Positions 54,551-63,581 of a stretch of 64,000 bases of DNA are shown here, in pieces. Where the stretch lies: NCBI RefSeq assembly GCF_016638705.1, contig NZ_CP067341.1, positions 4,529,501-4,593,500 of the forward strand, given 5' to 3'. Each line of letters opens with the position of its first letter. Position 1 is the first letter of the stretch. The position numbers and the translations under genes are program-made. The notes under the pieces are model-generated. The model was not told the origin of the DNA, did not search any database, and saw only the letters and a program-made list of their open reading frames with translations. The DNA comes from Lysinibacillus agricola. GTDB lineage: Bacteria; Bacillota; Bacilli; Bacillales_A; Planococcaceae.

Positions 54551-55045
54551 TTAATCTCTATATTTATCTGTCAGCCCTCTTAAAAAATTTCTCACAAAGC
54601 GATCGCCACATTCTTTATAGTTACGATGACTTGGATTTCTTAAAATGGCACCTAATTCGCCTTTCGAAACGTTAACGCCTCCATCATATAAAATATCGAG
54701 CATCTCCTCACTCGTTAAGGATAACGCTATCTTCACTTTCTTTAATAGCATATTATTAGGACTCTCTTTTCCTGAAACAGGTAGTGGTCCTTCCGGCTGA
54801 CCAGGCTTAGGCTTTTGAGGACCTCGTTTAAATGTAATAAATCCATTTAAAAAAGCCTCTACCATTTTATTATTACATTTGATGTATTCTTCAGGTGCTT
54901 CTTCCTCATCATTAACTTTAATAAGCATGTTCAATACTTCTTCCTTCGTAAAGTCCATGCCACCTAGCTTAAAAATTTTAACCATTTCTGTATTTTTAAT
55001 ATCTAACGCATATCTTAAACGAATTAAAATATCATTATTCGTCAT
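54551..55045 (-). CDS. DUF1456 family protein
   Basis: 164 aa with two similar halves: NDILIRLRYALDIKNTEMVK, IFKLGGMDFTKEEV and NNMLLKKVKIALSLTSEEM, LDILYDGGVNVSKGELGAI, each ending in a CNNKMVEAFLNG/CGDRFVRNFLRG block. This duplicated pattern is DUF1456 (YehS-like), function unknown. The linker holds GPQKPKPGQPEGPLP. ATG follows AAAGGAGGTTTTTAA. Confidence 0.9.
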   Translation of the reverse strand: MTNNDILIRLRYALDIKNTEMVKIFKLGGMDFTKEEVLNMLIKVNDEEEAPEEYIKCNNKMVEAFLNGFITFKRGPQKPKPGQPEGPLPVSGKESPNNMLLKKVKIALSLTSEEMLDILYDGGVNVSKGELGAILRNPSHRNYKECGDRFVRNFLRGLTDKYRD

Positions 55046-55228
55046 TTAAAAACCTCCTTTATGTACTATTAAAGCCAAATATAAAAAGCCAGGCTTAATT
55101 ATAACAGAGAGCAGTACTTTTTTAGCTACTTTCTGAAATTCCTACAGTATTTAGACTGCGCATTTCCTTCTTTTTAAATGTATTAAAAGTAAACTCTCGA
55201 CCATTCTAATCACAAGGAGGTGAGAAAA

Positions 55229-55432
55229 ATGGCTAACAATTATCGTAGCTCAAATAAACTTCTCGTACCTGGTGTACAAGAGGCTGTAGATCAGATGAAA
55301 TATGAAATTGCACAAGAATTTAATGTACAGTTAGGGCCAGAAGCTTCTTCTCGTGCAAACGGTTCAGTCGGAGGAGAAATTACAAAACGCCTCGTAGAAA
55401 TGGCTGAAAAACGTTCAAAAGGTTTATTATAA
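55229..55432 (+). CDS. Alpha/beta-type small acid-soluble spore protein
   Basis: 67 aa. It contains both family signatures: [20 protein letters not shown] (with the EFG protease site replaced by EFN) and [18 protein letters not shown]. These proteins coat spore DNA and protect it from UV. ATG 55229 follows AAGGAGGTGAGAAAA. The terminator follows 18 bp later. Expected under forespore sigma-G control; no promoter was identified with confidence. Confidence 0.93.
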   Translation: MANNYRSSNKLLVPGVQEAVDQMKYEIAQEFNVQLGPEASSRANGSVGGEITKRLVEMAEKRSKGLL

Positions 55433-55448
55433 TTAAAAATAAAAAGAA

Positions 55449-55485
55449 AAAAGAACGAATCCCTTTGATTGGAATTCGTTCTTTC
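55449..55485 (+). terminator. Terminator after the spore protein gene
   Basis: AAAGAACGAAT pairs with ATTCGTTCTTT around a 13-base loop. Confidence 0.82.
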
Positions 55486-55662
55486 GTGTTTTCATTATTT
55501 TATTTCTTGAAGATATTTATTCATTGTCTGTATGAATTTTAACATCGAATCATCTATTTGTTTCACAAAAGCTCAACCCTCTCGTTTATTATTTACATTG
55601 TTGCTGTCCAATTTTCTTGATCTGCCTGACTTTGCTCATACGTTCTTTCAATCTCATCAAAG

Positions 55663-57609
55663 CTAAGTTAAATGGGAAAACATCTTCCTCCTGGCATATA
55701 GATAAAATCCTATTTGAATGATAAGATAAATTCCTGAAACGCTAAAGAACTGTAATAGTATTTCTGGATTCCTTATGACACCACCTACATCATTTGCCAT
55801 AGAAATAACATATAGAAAGGCTAAGCCCATGCCTGCTAGTGTTGGGATAAAGAATATGATTGTCATCTCCCTAGATATCATTCGCTTTACTTCTGTTGCA
55901 GTAATCCCTATATTAAAAAGTTTTTGATACTTCGCTTGTTCTTTATCGATCTCTGAAAAAAGATTTAAATATAATAAAATAAAGGAACCAAAAAAGAAGA
56001 TAATACTCAAAAAAGTCATGACAAAGAATAACATACCATTAGAATGGATATTACGATAATGGCTCCCTATTTTAGAGGCAATTTTGAATGAGTTCTCTTG
56101 TGATACATTCTTTCCTCTAACATCTACAATTGGTGGGATCTTTTCATTGCTATATCTTTCCTCTAAGTCCTCAACTGCCTTTGTTGTCTCTTTCCAGCTG
56201 ACAACATTAATTAAATGAAGGTTCGATGCAAAACCATTTACATTCGCTTTAAGAAACTCAAATTCGGAATTACTGACAATAATAAAATCTGAAACACCCA
56301 AAAGAGAATTAATATTACTTTCAATAATAGATTTTTTTAGTGAATAAGTGATATCGCCTTCTCTACTTGGAATTGTCCATTCCTGAATGTCTTCCTTCAC
56401 ATCCCCTGCATACGCTGGTTCTACGTTCAAATAACGAAGATATTCTCGCCCTTGTAATATTACCTCTCTAGAAGTTAATGCATTAAAATGATCCACTGTC
56501 ATTATGTTATAAAGGTTATACCAACCATCATACGTTTTCTCATAGTAAGAAAACAATGGAATTACTATATGCTTTTGAACAGGATTTTCTTCATTATTTA
56601 ATACTGCATCGAACTCACCTATAGACAAATTATCTTTCGTTTTCGGTTGGAGGAATGCTATATCAAAAGGATTTTGATTCAACACTTCCTTTTCATTTAA
56701 CGTATACGTGGATAATATGATAGTACTGTACAAGGTGGTTATCATGATCATCATTGTCACCATCATTAATATAGAGGTGAGTTGCTTAAATTTATAGTCT
56801 ATACTCGTCAATAACAATAATCGTTGATAATAAAATTCATTATTTTGTTTCGCTAGCTCTAAAAAAAAACTCATAAACTGAGAGAGACAAAGATATAAAC
56901 CTACAGTCGTTATTGTGAACCAAATATATAGAAATTCACCAGCATGTGGACCAATATACGTAATAAAAAGCCCTAGGACTGATCCAATAACCAAAACAAG
57001 TCCAAGCACTCCAAGCTTCGGACTTTTTAATTTAAATGATTCCGCAACCTTATTGCTTTTTAAGCTTTGTAGAAGATTTCGTTTTAATATCAGATAAAGT
57101 GATTTACCTATGGCAAAAAAGTAAATGATGATGAAAATGATAATGGGAAAGTAAAACATCTTGCTATTTAACTGAAAAGTAATTTCCTCTAAGCCCACAC
57201 TATTCATGAGAAGTAAAAAGAATAGCCGCGAAAATATGCCCCCTGAAAGAAGCCCAATTACTATAGAAAGAAAAGCAATAAGGGCATTCTCTAATAGTAA
57301 TAGTTTGCTAATATCGCGATTAGTCATCCCTAACGTTATGAATAGCCCAAACTCGCTATTTCTTCTTTTGATAAAAATACCATGTGCATAGGTAATGAAA
57401 AACATCGTAAAAACGATCAGGGCAATTCCTGGTACATTCAACATATAATCCAGAGATTCCAGCTTTTTAACTTGTTCGATTTGCTCATTGAAATAGAGGG
57501 TAGAAAACATAAAGAAAAACATAACGACAAAGCTATTACAGACCAAGTATAAAAGATATTTTTTATAATGCACCTTTGCCATTTTCCATACAACTTGCTT
57601 AAATGTCAT
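55663..57609 (-). CDS. Bce-type ABC transporter permease (BceB-like)
   Basis: 648 aa, FtsX-type permease. Ten hydrophobic segments are visible, with a large extracellular domain (about 305-525) between the seventh and eighth; this is the BceB layout used to sense and detach cell-wall-active peptide antibiotics such as bacitracin. Typical elements are YAHGIFIKRRNSEFGLFITL near the start and the late FNIGITATEVKRMISREM. It overlaps the ATPase gene by 11 bp. The antibiotic cannot be told from sequence. Confidence 0.92.
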   Translation of the reverse strand: MTFKQVVWKMAKVHYKKYLLYLVCNSFVVMFFFMFSTLYFNEQIEQVKKLESLDYMLNVPGIALIVFTMFFITYAHGIFIKRRNSEFGLFITLGMTNRDISKLLLLENALIAFLSIVIGLLSGGIFSRLFFLLLMNSVGLEEITFQLNSKMFYFPIIIFIIIYFFAIGKSLYLILKRNLLQSLKSNKVAESFKLKSPKLGVLGLVLVIGSVLGLFITYIGPHAGEFLYIWFTITTVGLYLCLSQFMSFFLELAKQNNEFYYQRLLLLTSIDYKFKQLTSILMMVTMMIMITTLYSTIILSTYTLNEKEVLNQNPFDIAFLQPKTKDNLSIGEFDAVLNNEENPVQKHIVIPLFSYYEKTYDGWYNLYNIMTVDHFNALTSREVILQGREYLRYLNVEPAYAGDVKEDIQEWTIPSREGDITYSLKKSIIESNINSLLGVSDFIIVSNSEFEFLKANVNGFASNLHLINVVSWKETTKAVEDLEERYSNEKIPPIVDVRGKNVSQENSFKIASKIGSHYRNIHSNGMLFFVMTFLSIIFFFGSFILLYLNLFSEIDKEQAKYQKLFNIGITATEVKRMISREMTIIFFIPTLAGMGLAFLYVISMANDVGGVIRNPEILLQFFSVSGIYLIIQIGFYLYARRKMFSHLT

Positions 57610-58363
57610 GGGCTCTTCCCCCTAAGACGGCTAGATTATCAATGATTTGATTGAGAAATTCTTTCTTATTGCCCTTTTTCACAATATAAGAATGAATAAC
57701 ACCATCTTTTATAAAGATTACTTTTTGACAATAGCTAGCTGCAAAGACATCATGAGTCACAAGAAGAATGGTTGCCTCAAGCTCTTGAACAATCTTTTCA
57801 AAGCATTCCATAATTACTTCTGATGTTTTCGAATCCAAGTTTCCCGTGGGTTCATCGGCAAAGATAATACTAGGCTCGTTAACTAAGGCTCTACTAACAG
57901 CCGTACGCTGCCCCTGTCCACCCGATACGTTATAGGGATATTTATTCAAGATTATATCAATCCCAAAAAGCTTAGATAAACTTTTTACCTTCTCCTCCAT
58001 TTCAGCTGCGCCTTTCTTTTCCAGGATCATTGGTAACATAATATTTTCTTTTACCGTTAGGCTATCTAAAAGATTAAACTCTTGGAAGACGAATCCTAAT
58101 TGTTGTCGGCGAAACAATGCTAATTCATCAGCACCCATTTCACTTATAGCTTTGTCTTCAATTACAACTTCACCAGAGGTTGGCTTATCAATTCCACTTA
58201 ATATGTTAAGTAATGTTGTTTTTCCGCTTCCAGATGGTCCCATAATGGCTACAAACTCACCCTTTTTCATTGATAGGCTTATTCCGCCCAGTGCCGTCGT
58301 GGAACCTTCTTCCCCTGACTCTCCGTATATTTTAACTATATTTCTCGCATCTAAAATAACCAT
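57599..58363 (-). CDS. Bce-type ABC transporter ATP-binding protein (BceA-like)
   Basis: 254 aa. Walker A GPSGSGKTT, Q-loop VFQEFNLLDSLTVKENIMLP, signature NVSGGQGQRTAVSRAL (SGGQGQR instead of the common SGGQQQR), Walker B SIIFADEPTGNLDS and H-loop LLVTHD. ATG 58363 follows GGAGGGAAGAATA. It drives the permease encoded downstream, with which it overlaps, and signals together with it to the kinase encoded upstream. Confidence 0.94.
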   Translation of the reverse strand: MVILDARNIVKIYGESGEEGSTTALGGISLSMKKGEFVAIMGPSGSGKTTLLNILSGIDKPTSGEVVIEDKAISEMGADELALFRRQQLGFVFQEFNLLDSLTVKENIMLPMILEKKGAAEMEEKVKSLSKLFGIDIILNKYPYNVSGGQGQRTAVSRALVNEPSIIFADEPTGNLDSKTSEVIMECFEKIVQELEATILLVTHDVFAASYCQKVIFIKDGVIHSYIVKKGNKKEFLNQIIDNLAVLGGRAHDI

Positions 58364-58438
58364 TATTCTTCCCTCCATGGAAATCGGTATTGAATACCAT
58401 TCTAAATTACAAGTGGCTATAAAAAAATTTGATTCACT

Positions 58439-58465
58439 AAAAAAACCTTACAACTCTGTAAGGTT
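58439..58465 (-). terminator. Hairpin with T-run between the bceS-like and bceA-like genes
   Basis: AAACCTTACA pairs with TGTAAGGTTT on the minus strand and is followed by TTTTTTT. It separates the regulator-kinase pair from the transporter pair, so the latter probably has its own regulated promoter, as in Bacillus. Confidence 0.75.
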
Positions 58466-58477
58466 TGGTTCTACGCT

Positions 58478-59506
58478 CTATACTTGAGACAAATGATTTT
58501 CTGTCGCTTGCCATCGAATCGTTACAGTTGTACCTCTCGTCACTTCAGATTGTATAGTAATCGGTTGCCCAAGCTTGTCTGCTATTTTTTTACTAATATA
58601 AAGTCCGATACCTGTGGAATTGGGCGTTCTTCTCCCATTTTCTCCTGTGAAAAATGGTTGAAATACTCTATCGATATCATAAGAATGCATGCCTATCCCT
58701 TCATCAATAATAGATAATATAATGTATTCCTCGAAACGTTCAATTTTGAAAACAAGCTGTTTCTTCCCGCTTTTTAAGCTTGAATATTTAATAGCGTTGG
58801 AAATGATTTGGTCCAATAAAATTGTGTTCCATTTTACATCAGTAACAACAAAGGCTTCTTCTTCATTAAATTCGATGACCGGAAATATAGAATGGTAAAT
58901 ACATTCCCTTTTTCGCTCATTAATGACTTTTCTCAACGTAGTAAGTAAATCAACTGCAGTTATGTCCAAATCGGTTTCAAAGCTTTCCATTCTCACCATC
59001 GTTAACGCTTGCTCTATTGAAGTATGTATTCGTTTGTTTTCTCGCTGAATTTTTTCAAAAAGGACAGTAGTTTCCTCTGTTTTTCCTTTACTAATAATCA
59101 GTTCTATTACAGAAACAGGCGTTTTTAAAAAGTGCATCCAATGGGATAAAAAATATAGACTTTCATTTTTCTGTTCCTTCATTGTATTATATTTTCGAGT
59201 GTGTTCACTTATATTTTTCTTTAGCAATTGATAAAACGCCTTCTGTTCCTCTGTATATGGTTGTATTTCGACAAATTGTCCTCTTAACATAAGCTCAATT
59301 GCTTTATTCGTTTGATAGTAGTTAAGCCAATCAATTACTAAATACACAGTTAATAAAAATAATCCTATCGATAATGGATAAAAAATTTCATCATTTGCCG
59401 GTTCATTTAGATGAAAAAAGGTCATAACGCAAATCATATTTATTAAATAAAACATGATTAGTAGCAACCGATCTTTTAAGAATTTTATTAAAATATGCTT
59501 TAACAT
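58478..59506 (-). CDS. Bce-type sensor histidine kinase (BceS-like)
   Basis: 342 aa. Two TM helices (about 13-33 and 42-60) are separated by a very short loop, so it has no extracellular sensor; such intramembrane kinases are switched by the ABC transporter. H-box SHWMHFLKTPVSVIEL (H125), N-box DQIISNAIKYS, G1 IIDEGIGMH and G2 GIGLYISKKIADKLG. Its ATG overlaps the end of the regulator gene by 7 bp, giving coupled translation. Confidence 0.93.
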   Translation of the reverse strand: MLKHILIKFLKDRLLLIMFYLINMICVMTFFHLNEPANDEIFYPLSIGLFLLTVYLVIDWLNYYQTNKAIELMLRGQFVEIQPYTEEQKAFYQLLKKNISEHTRKYNTMKEQKNESLYFLSHWMHFLKTPVSVIELIISKGKTEETTVLFEKIQRENKRIHTSIEQALTMVRMESFETDLDITAVDLLTTLRKVINERKRECIYHSIFPVIEFNEEEAFVVTDVKWNTILLDQIISNAIKYSSLKSGKKQLVFKIERFEEYIILSIIDEGIGMHSYDIDRVFQPFFTGENGRRTPNSTGIGLYISKKIADKLGQPITIQSEVTRGTTVTIRWQATENHLSQV

Positions 59507-60207
59507 TGCGAACCCCTCGTAGAATTAGAATAGTGAAACATATACCCTACTCCTCTTTTGCTCTTGATTACATCATCAAATCCTAATTCAGATAGTATAT
59601 GCTTTATTCTCGTCATATTAACCGTTAATGTATTATCCTCTACGAATGTAATCGAGTCCCACACTTCCTCGATTAGCTCTTCTCTCGATACAAATGAATT
59701 TTTATTATCTATTAATTTTTTCATTAATTTAAATTCATTTTTGCTAAGGTTAATCTTTTTCTCGTGGAAAGTTAGAACAAGTGTATCGGCATCAATACAT
59801 AGCTGACCAACACACGTAAGATTTTGTCCTTTTGCTGCATATTCCCCATAAACTCTTCTAGTCGTCGCCTTCACCTTCGATTGCAGCATTTCAGACGTAA
59901 ATGGTTTCGTAATATAGTCATCAGCCCCAAGTTCAATAGCCATAATCTGATCTAGCTCTTGATTACGAGCAGAAATAATTAAAATTGGCACATTCGACTG
60001 CTTACGAAAAGCCCTACATAAATAATAGCCATCATAATAAGGTAAATTAATATCCAATAAAACTAAATCAGGTTTAATTCTCGTAAACTCATTCTCTATA
60101 TTCAAAAAGTTTTCAGGCTGTACAACAGTATACCCATAGCGCTCCAAGTTTTCTTGAATAAGCGCACTTAATTCAGTATCGTCTTCAATAAGCATAAGTT
60201 TGTACAT
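59500..60207 (-). CDS. Bce-type response regulator (OmpR family, BceR-like)
   Basis: 235 aa. The receiver domain (1-118) has acidic pocket EDD, phospho-acceptor D52 in LVLLDINLPYYDG, conserved Ser/Thr in ISAR and Lys in ITKPF. The winged-helix DNA-binding domain (about 132-228) shows LSKNEFKLMKKLIDN and VNMTRIKHILSE. It is the first gene of the module and should activate the transporter pair downstream. Confidence 0.94.
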   Translation of the reverse strand: MYKLMLIEDDTELSALIQENLERYGYTVVQPENFLNIENEFTRIKPDLVLLDINLPYYDGYYLCRAFRKQSNVPILIISARNQELDQIMAIELGADDYITKPFTSEMLQSKVKATTRRVYGEYAAKGQNLTCVGQLCIDADTLVLTFHEKKINLSKNEFKLMKKLIDNKNSFVSREELIEEVWDSITFVEDNTLTVNMTRIKHILSELGFDDVIKSKRGVGYMFHYSNSTRGSQC

Positions 60208-60364
60208 AGTTGACTCTCCTTTTATACGATGGATAACAGAAATTTTGAGAAAGAGTTATTTAAAGAATCATACTTAGGAACACTAACAACATGTTACATA
60301 TAATACCATTTTATAATATATAATGTATAAATAGTATCAATAAAGAAGGAGATTGAGAAATAGA

Positions 60365-60837
60365 TAAAACTAGTGATCATTATGTAATCGGAGAAAGCTA
60401 CAGTAGTAAATCACTTTCTGAAGCTGGTTTAAAGGAAAAGAATATTGCAAATTGGGTGGCCCACAATAATATTGATAACGTGCGCAGTTTTTTTTGCGAA
60501 TAAACACATGAAATCAAAAGGCAAATTTATTAAGGGAAACTCGCATAGCTAACCTTCCATGGTCATACGTCAAACAGATGCTATTGTTGGTGGACTGATG
60601 GCATGGCAAGAAGATAACCACAGTGTAATAGAGGACGTTTTTGTCCGTGAACCATGGAGAAAGCGCAGTATTGTCAAGTATTTGCTTACACAAGCTTTGA
60701 GATATCTTAAGTCTCATCAGCTACAAAAAGCTATTCTCATGGTATTAACTACAAATAAATCAGCCTTATCTCTATACGAATCTGTTGGCCTTTATATGGA
60801 CAAAGAAGAGATAAGGTACTTTACAAAACTAAATTAG
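60365..60837 (+). pseudogene. Decayed GNAT acetyltransferase with upstream frame remnant
   Basis: From ATG 60559, 92 codons match the C-terminal part of a GNAT enzyme: IVGGLMAWQED, IEDVFVREPWRKRSIVKYLL (degraded motif A), TNKSALSLYESVGLYM. The N-terminal strands are missing, and in-frame stop TAA precedes the ATG. Upstream, a separate frame from ATA 60365 (GGAG 8 bases before it) reads KTSDHYVIGESYSSKSLSEA and ends TAA near 60502. This is probably the ruined remains of one or two genes. The rest of 60208-60560 is AT-rich. Confidence 0.6.
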
Positions 60838-61043
60838 GTAGGAAACAAAAAAGAGGGGTTCATTGCCCCTCTTGCTATTTCCACCAATACATCCTATTTA
60901 ATTGTCCTTTAGTACTAACAGTGAACAGCACTCCACATGTGCAAAGTGTATGTGGCAACACAAGGGTAAGTACACATGAGTTGATGTGATTCATTTTTTC
61001 TCTAACATTTGAAGAGTTACATCATTTCATTGTCCCCGTCCCA

Positions 61044-62006
61044 TCAACATTCTTTTCCAAAGTTATCAAGCAATGCACGCACTTCATCTGTTGATTTCGT
61101 GTTCATCAATTGATTTCTTAATTCACCAGCTCCACGGAATCCTTTGACATAAATTTTGAAAAAGCGATGAAGCCCTGTGATTGAACGTGGCAGTACTTCC
61201 GCATATTGATCTTGAAGATCAAGCTGCAGCCTTAAAAGATCAAGGTACTCTTTACTGCTATGCTCTTTTGGCTCTTTTTCAAAAGCAAAAGGATTTTTAA
61301 AAATACCTCGCCCGATCATAACGCCATCAATACCATATTGTTCAGCAAGCTGCAGCCCAGTTTGACGGTCAGGAATGTCTCCATTGATTGTTAGTAGCGT
61401 ATTTGGTGCGATACGGTCACGTAATTTTTTGATTTCCGGAATTAGCTCCCAATGCGCATCTACTTGGCTCATTTCCTTTCTTGTACGTAAATGAATAGAA
61501 AGGTTCGCAATATCCTGTTTTAAAATATGCGATAGCCACTCCTCCCACTCATTTACATCGTTATAGCCAAGTCGTGTTTTCACGCTGACAGGCAGTCCGC
61601 CCGCTTTTGCTGCTTGAATAAGCTCTGCCGCAACGTCTGGAAGCAGAATAAGGCCACTGCCTTTCCCTCTCGTTGCCACATTCGGTACAGGGCAGCCCAT
61701 ATTAATATCGATGCCTTTAAATCCTAGCTCTGCCATGCCCATACTCATTTGACGGAAATATTCGGGATTATCTCCCCAAATATGTGCCACCATTGGCTGT
61801 TCATCTTCTGTAAAAATCAAACGGCCACGCACACTTTTCATGCCCTCTGGATGACAATAACTATCCGAGTTTGTAAACTCTGTGAAAAATACATCCGGTC
61901 GTCCGGCTTCACTTACTACGTGACGAAAAACAACATCCGTCACATCTTCCATTGGTGCAAGTACAAAAAATGGTCGTGGTAAATCACGCCAAAAATTATC
62001 TATCAT
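61044..62006 (-). CDS. tRNA-dihydrouridine synthase family protein
   Basis: 320 aa. FMN-dependent reduction of uridines in tRNA. Family motifs: [11 protein letters not shown] (FMN binding), [19 protein letters not shown] with the catalytic Cys (about 105), [28 protein letters not shown] and [15 protein letters not shown]. The C-terminal part is the usual helical tRNA-binding domain. ATG 62006 is used; in-frame TTG codons 6 and 12 bases upstream are alternatives. It is probably a second Dus besides DusB. Confidence 0.92.
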   Translation of the reverse strand: MIDNFWRDLPRPFFVLAPMEDVTDVVFRHVVSEAGRPDVFFTEFTNSDSYCHPEGMKSVRGRLIFTEDEQPMVAHIWGDNPEYFRQMSMGMAELGFKGIDINMGCPVPNVATRGKGSGLILLPDVAAELIQAAKAGGLPVSVKTRLGYNDVNEWEEWLSHILKQDIANLSIHLRTRKEMSQVDAHWELIPEIKKLRDRIAPNTLLTINGDIPDRQTGLQLAEQYGIDGVMIGRGIFKNPFAFEKEPKEHSSKEYLDLLRLQLDLQDQYAEVLPRSITGLHRFFKIYVKGFRGAGELRNQLMNTKSTDEVRALLDNFGKEC

Positions 62007-62528
62007 TTTCAAACTCAAATCCTCTCACTATGGATACAACTTCAAACTCTCGGTCAAAAAATATAAAGCCGAATGTTCCACTTCCTTTACACTTATATCA
62101 TGCTTAATAACTGATTATCAAATACAAGTACATTTGGACATTTATAATTTGTGAAAATCGGCAATATTTATTTTAACGAAAATCGGTCCTGAATGGTATT
62201 TTTATAAACAAAAGAGCAGATGCTATAGATTTCAACTGCTTTTCTATTATACTATCGCTTCACAATGAAGTGAGACTAGCCAATCGTTGAACTGTGAAAT
62301 AATGAAAAAAAGACGAATTAGAGGTGCAATATCACCATTTCTAAACCGTCTGCTTTTTATATTTCATTTAAATTCAACTTATAAATCTGAAGATGTTTAT
62401 ATACCTACACCAATCTTATTTTCGACATCATGATTTAATGAAGAAAGTAATTTTTCTGCATTATTTTTTTAATCTACAAGATCCTCTCTTCTTGAACTAG
62501 TTTTTGCATTGTATTTAATTCATCATCG

Positions 62529-62655
62529 CTAATTCATTTCAACTGATTCTCGAGAAATAAAAGAAATACCCCTCGTAGCTTCCATAATTTGCAAAGAGCT
62601 TGAAGATAATTCTTCTATACTTGCAGATGAATTCGCATTATTTTCAGCAATGCCA
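62529..62655 (-). pseudogene. Remnant of a chemoreceptor signalling domain
   Basis: On the minus strand the frame reads GIAENNANSSASIEELSSSS, LQIMEATRGISFISRESVEM and then stops. This is the repeated Ser/Glu pattern of chemoreceptor methylation helices (SASIEEL, IMEAT). There is no start and no signalling tip. The rest of 62007-62681 holds AT-rich sequence, with a further short protein-like frame near 62390-62470. Confidence 0.5.
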
Positions 62656-62681
62656 AATCACTGTAGTCTTTAACATCATGA

Positions 62682-63392
62682 TTATTCATTTGGACCGATT
62701 ACACGATTACGAATATCCAATTTTCCTTTACCTTCTGCACGTTTAGATAACGTATTACGCCAGTTAGGTGCTAGGAGTTCACAAGCAGCAAGTCTAGCTG
62801 CTAATTCTAAATCATGTTTTTTATTGTGCATAACATCATTGCATTTAGCCACAGTCCATTCAGGGAATGGTCTTTCTTGAAGTTGGAGATAATCTCCTGC
62901 TTGTATCTCCCCCTCTTTAAGAACACGAAAATACCATCCCGTTAAGCCCTCTTGTTGTATTTGTAAAGCTAAATCTTTTATCTTCCAGCGTCTTGCTGGT
63001 CTCCAACATGGTTGCCTTGGTTGCGAAACTTGAACGACAGCCCCACCAATATGAAATACATCACCGATACATAAATCATCTTCATTGATGTTTTTAACAG
63101 CTAAGTTTTCACCAAATGCACCGACGGAAAAGTCTGGCCTTTGTAATTTTTTTTGCCAATAATCATAATGAGAAACCGTATAGACAAAAATTGCCTTTTC
63201 TGGTCCACCATGTCGCTTAAGATCTGCTTGTCCATCCCCTCCAAGATTTGTTTTCCCTGCCCAAATCTTCCCTTTAACTGGATATTTTACAATTCCAGTG
63301 GTCCACTCACGATCCATTGGATGTTTTGCATCTTTATTTCCGAATGTTTGTGGCCTTCCTACCATTATTTTATCTATCACAGGTTGACTCAC
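62682..63392 (-). CDS. MOSC domain protein, YiiM/YflK-like
   Basis: 236 aa. MOSC domains bind molybdenum-cofactor sulfur and act as reductase or transferase modules. Patterns: GGDGQADLKRHGGPEKAIFV, VGAFGENLAV, LCIGDVFHIGGAVVQVSQPR and the following QPCWRPARRW with the candidate Cys. The C-terminal 40 residues form the 3-alpha region of the family. GTG 63392 lies 10 bases after GGAG; the long upstream extension (to 63551) is an unlikely hydrophobic stretch. It is divergent from a LysR regulator. Confidence 0.88.
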   Translation of the reverse strand: MSQPVIDKIMVGRPQTFGNKDAKHPMDREWTTGIVKYPVKGKIWAGKTNLGGDGQADLKRHGGPEKAIFVYTVSHYDYWQKKLQRPDFSVGAFGENLAVKNINEDDLCIGDVFHIGGAVVQVSQPRQPCWRPARRWKIKDLALQIQQEGLTGWYFRVLKEGEIQAGDYLQLQERPFPEWTVAKCNDVMHNKKHDLELAARLAACELLAPNWRNTLSKRAEGKGKLDIRNRVIGPNE

Positions 63393-63524
63393 CGATATCA
63401 AACTCCTTTTTAAAATTAATTTTGATTCATATTTCAGCAATTTTAAGATGGTAATGCATAAACTTAAATATTTAAACCATTTTCTCCCAAAAATTCCGTC
63501 TATTAGAAATATATAATAAATTAG

Positions 63525-63557
63525 TGTATAATGATAGTTAAAACCTATCATTATACA
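63525..63557. promoter_or_regulatory. 13-bp palindrome with opposed -10 boxes, MOSC / lysR
   Basis: TGTATAATGATAG and CTATCATTATACA are perfect inverted repeats with a 7-base spacer. Each arm contains TATAAT, one for the plus strand (lysR) and one for the minus strand (MOSC gene). It is a likely regulator site overlapping both promoters. Confidence 0.65.
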
Positions 63558-63581
63558 TATAAATACTTAGGAGGAAATTCG

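Noticed and set aside
60514..60717. Minus-strand frame of 67 codons
   Set aside because: Antisense to the GNAT remnant and without ribosome site.
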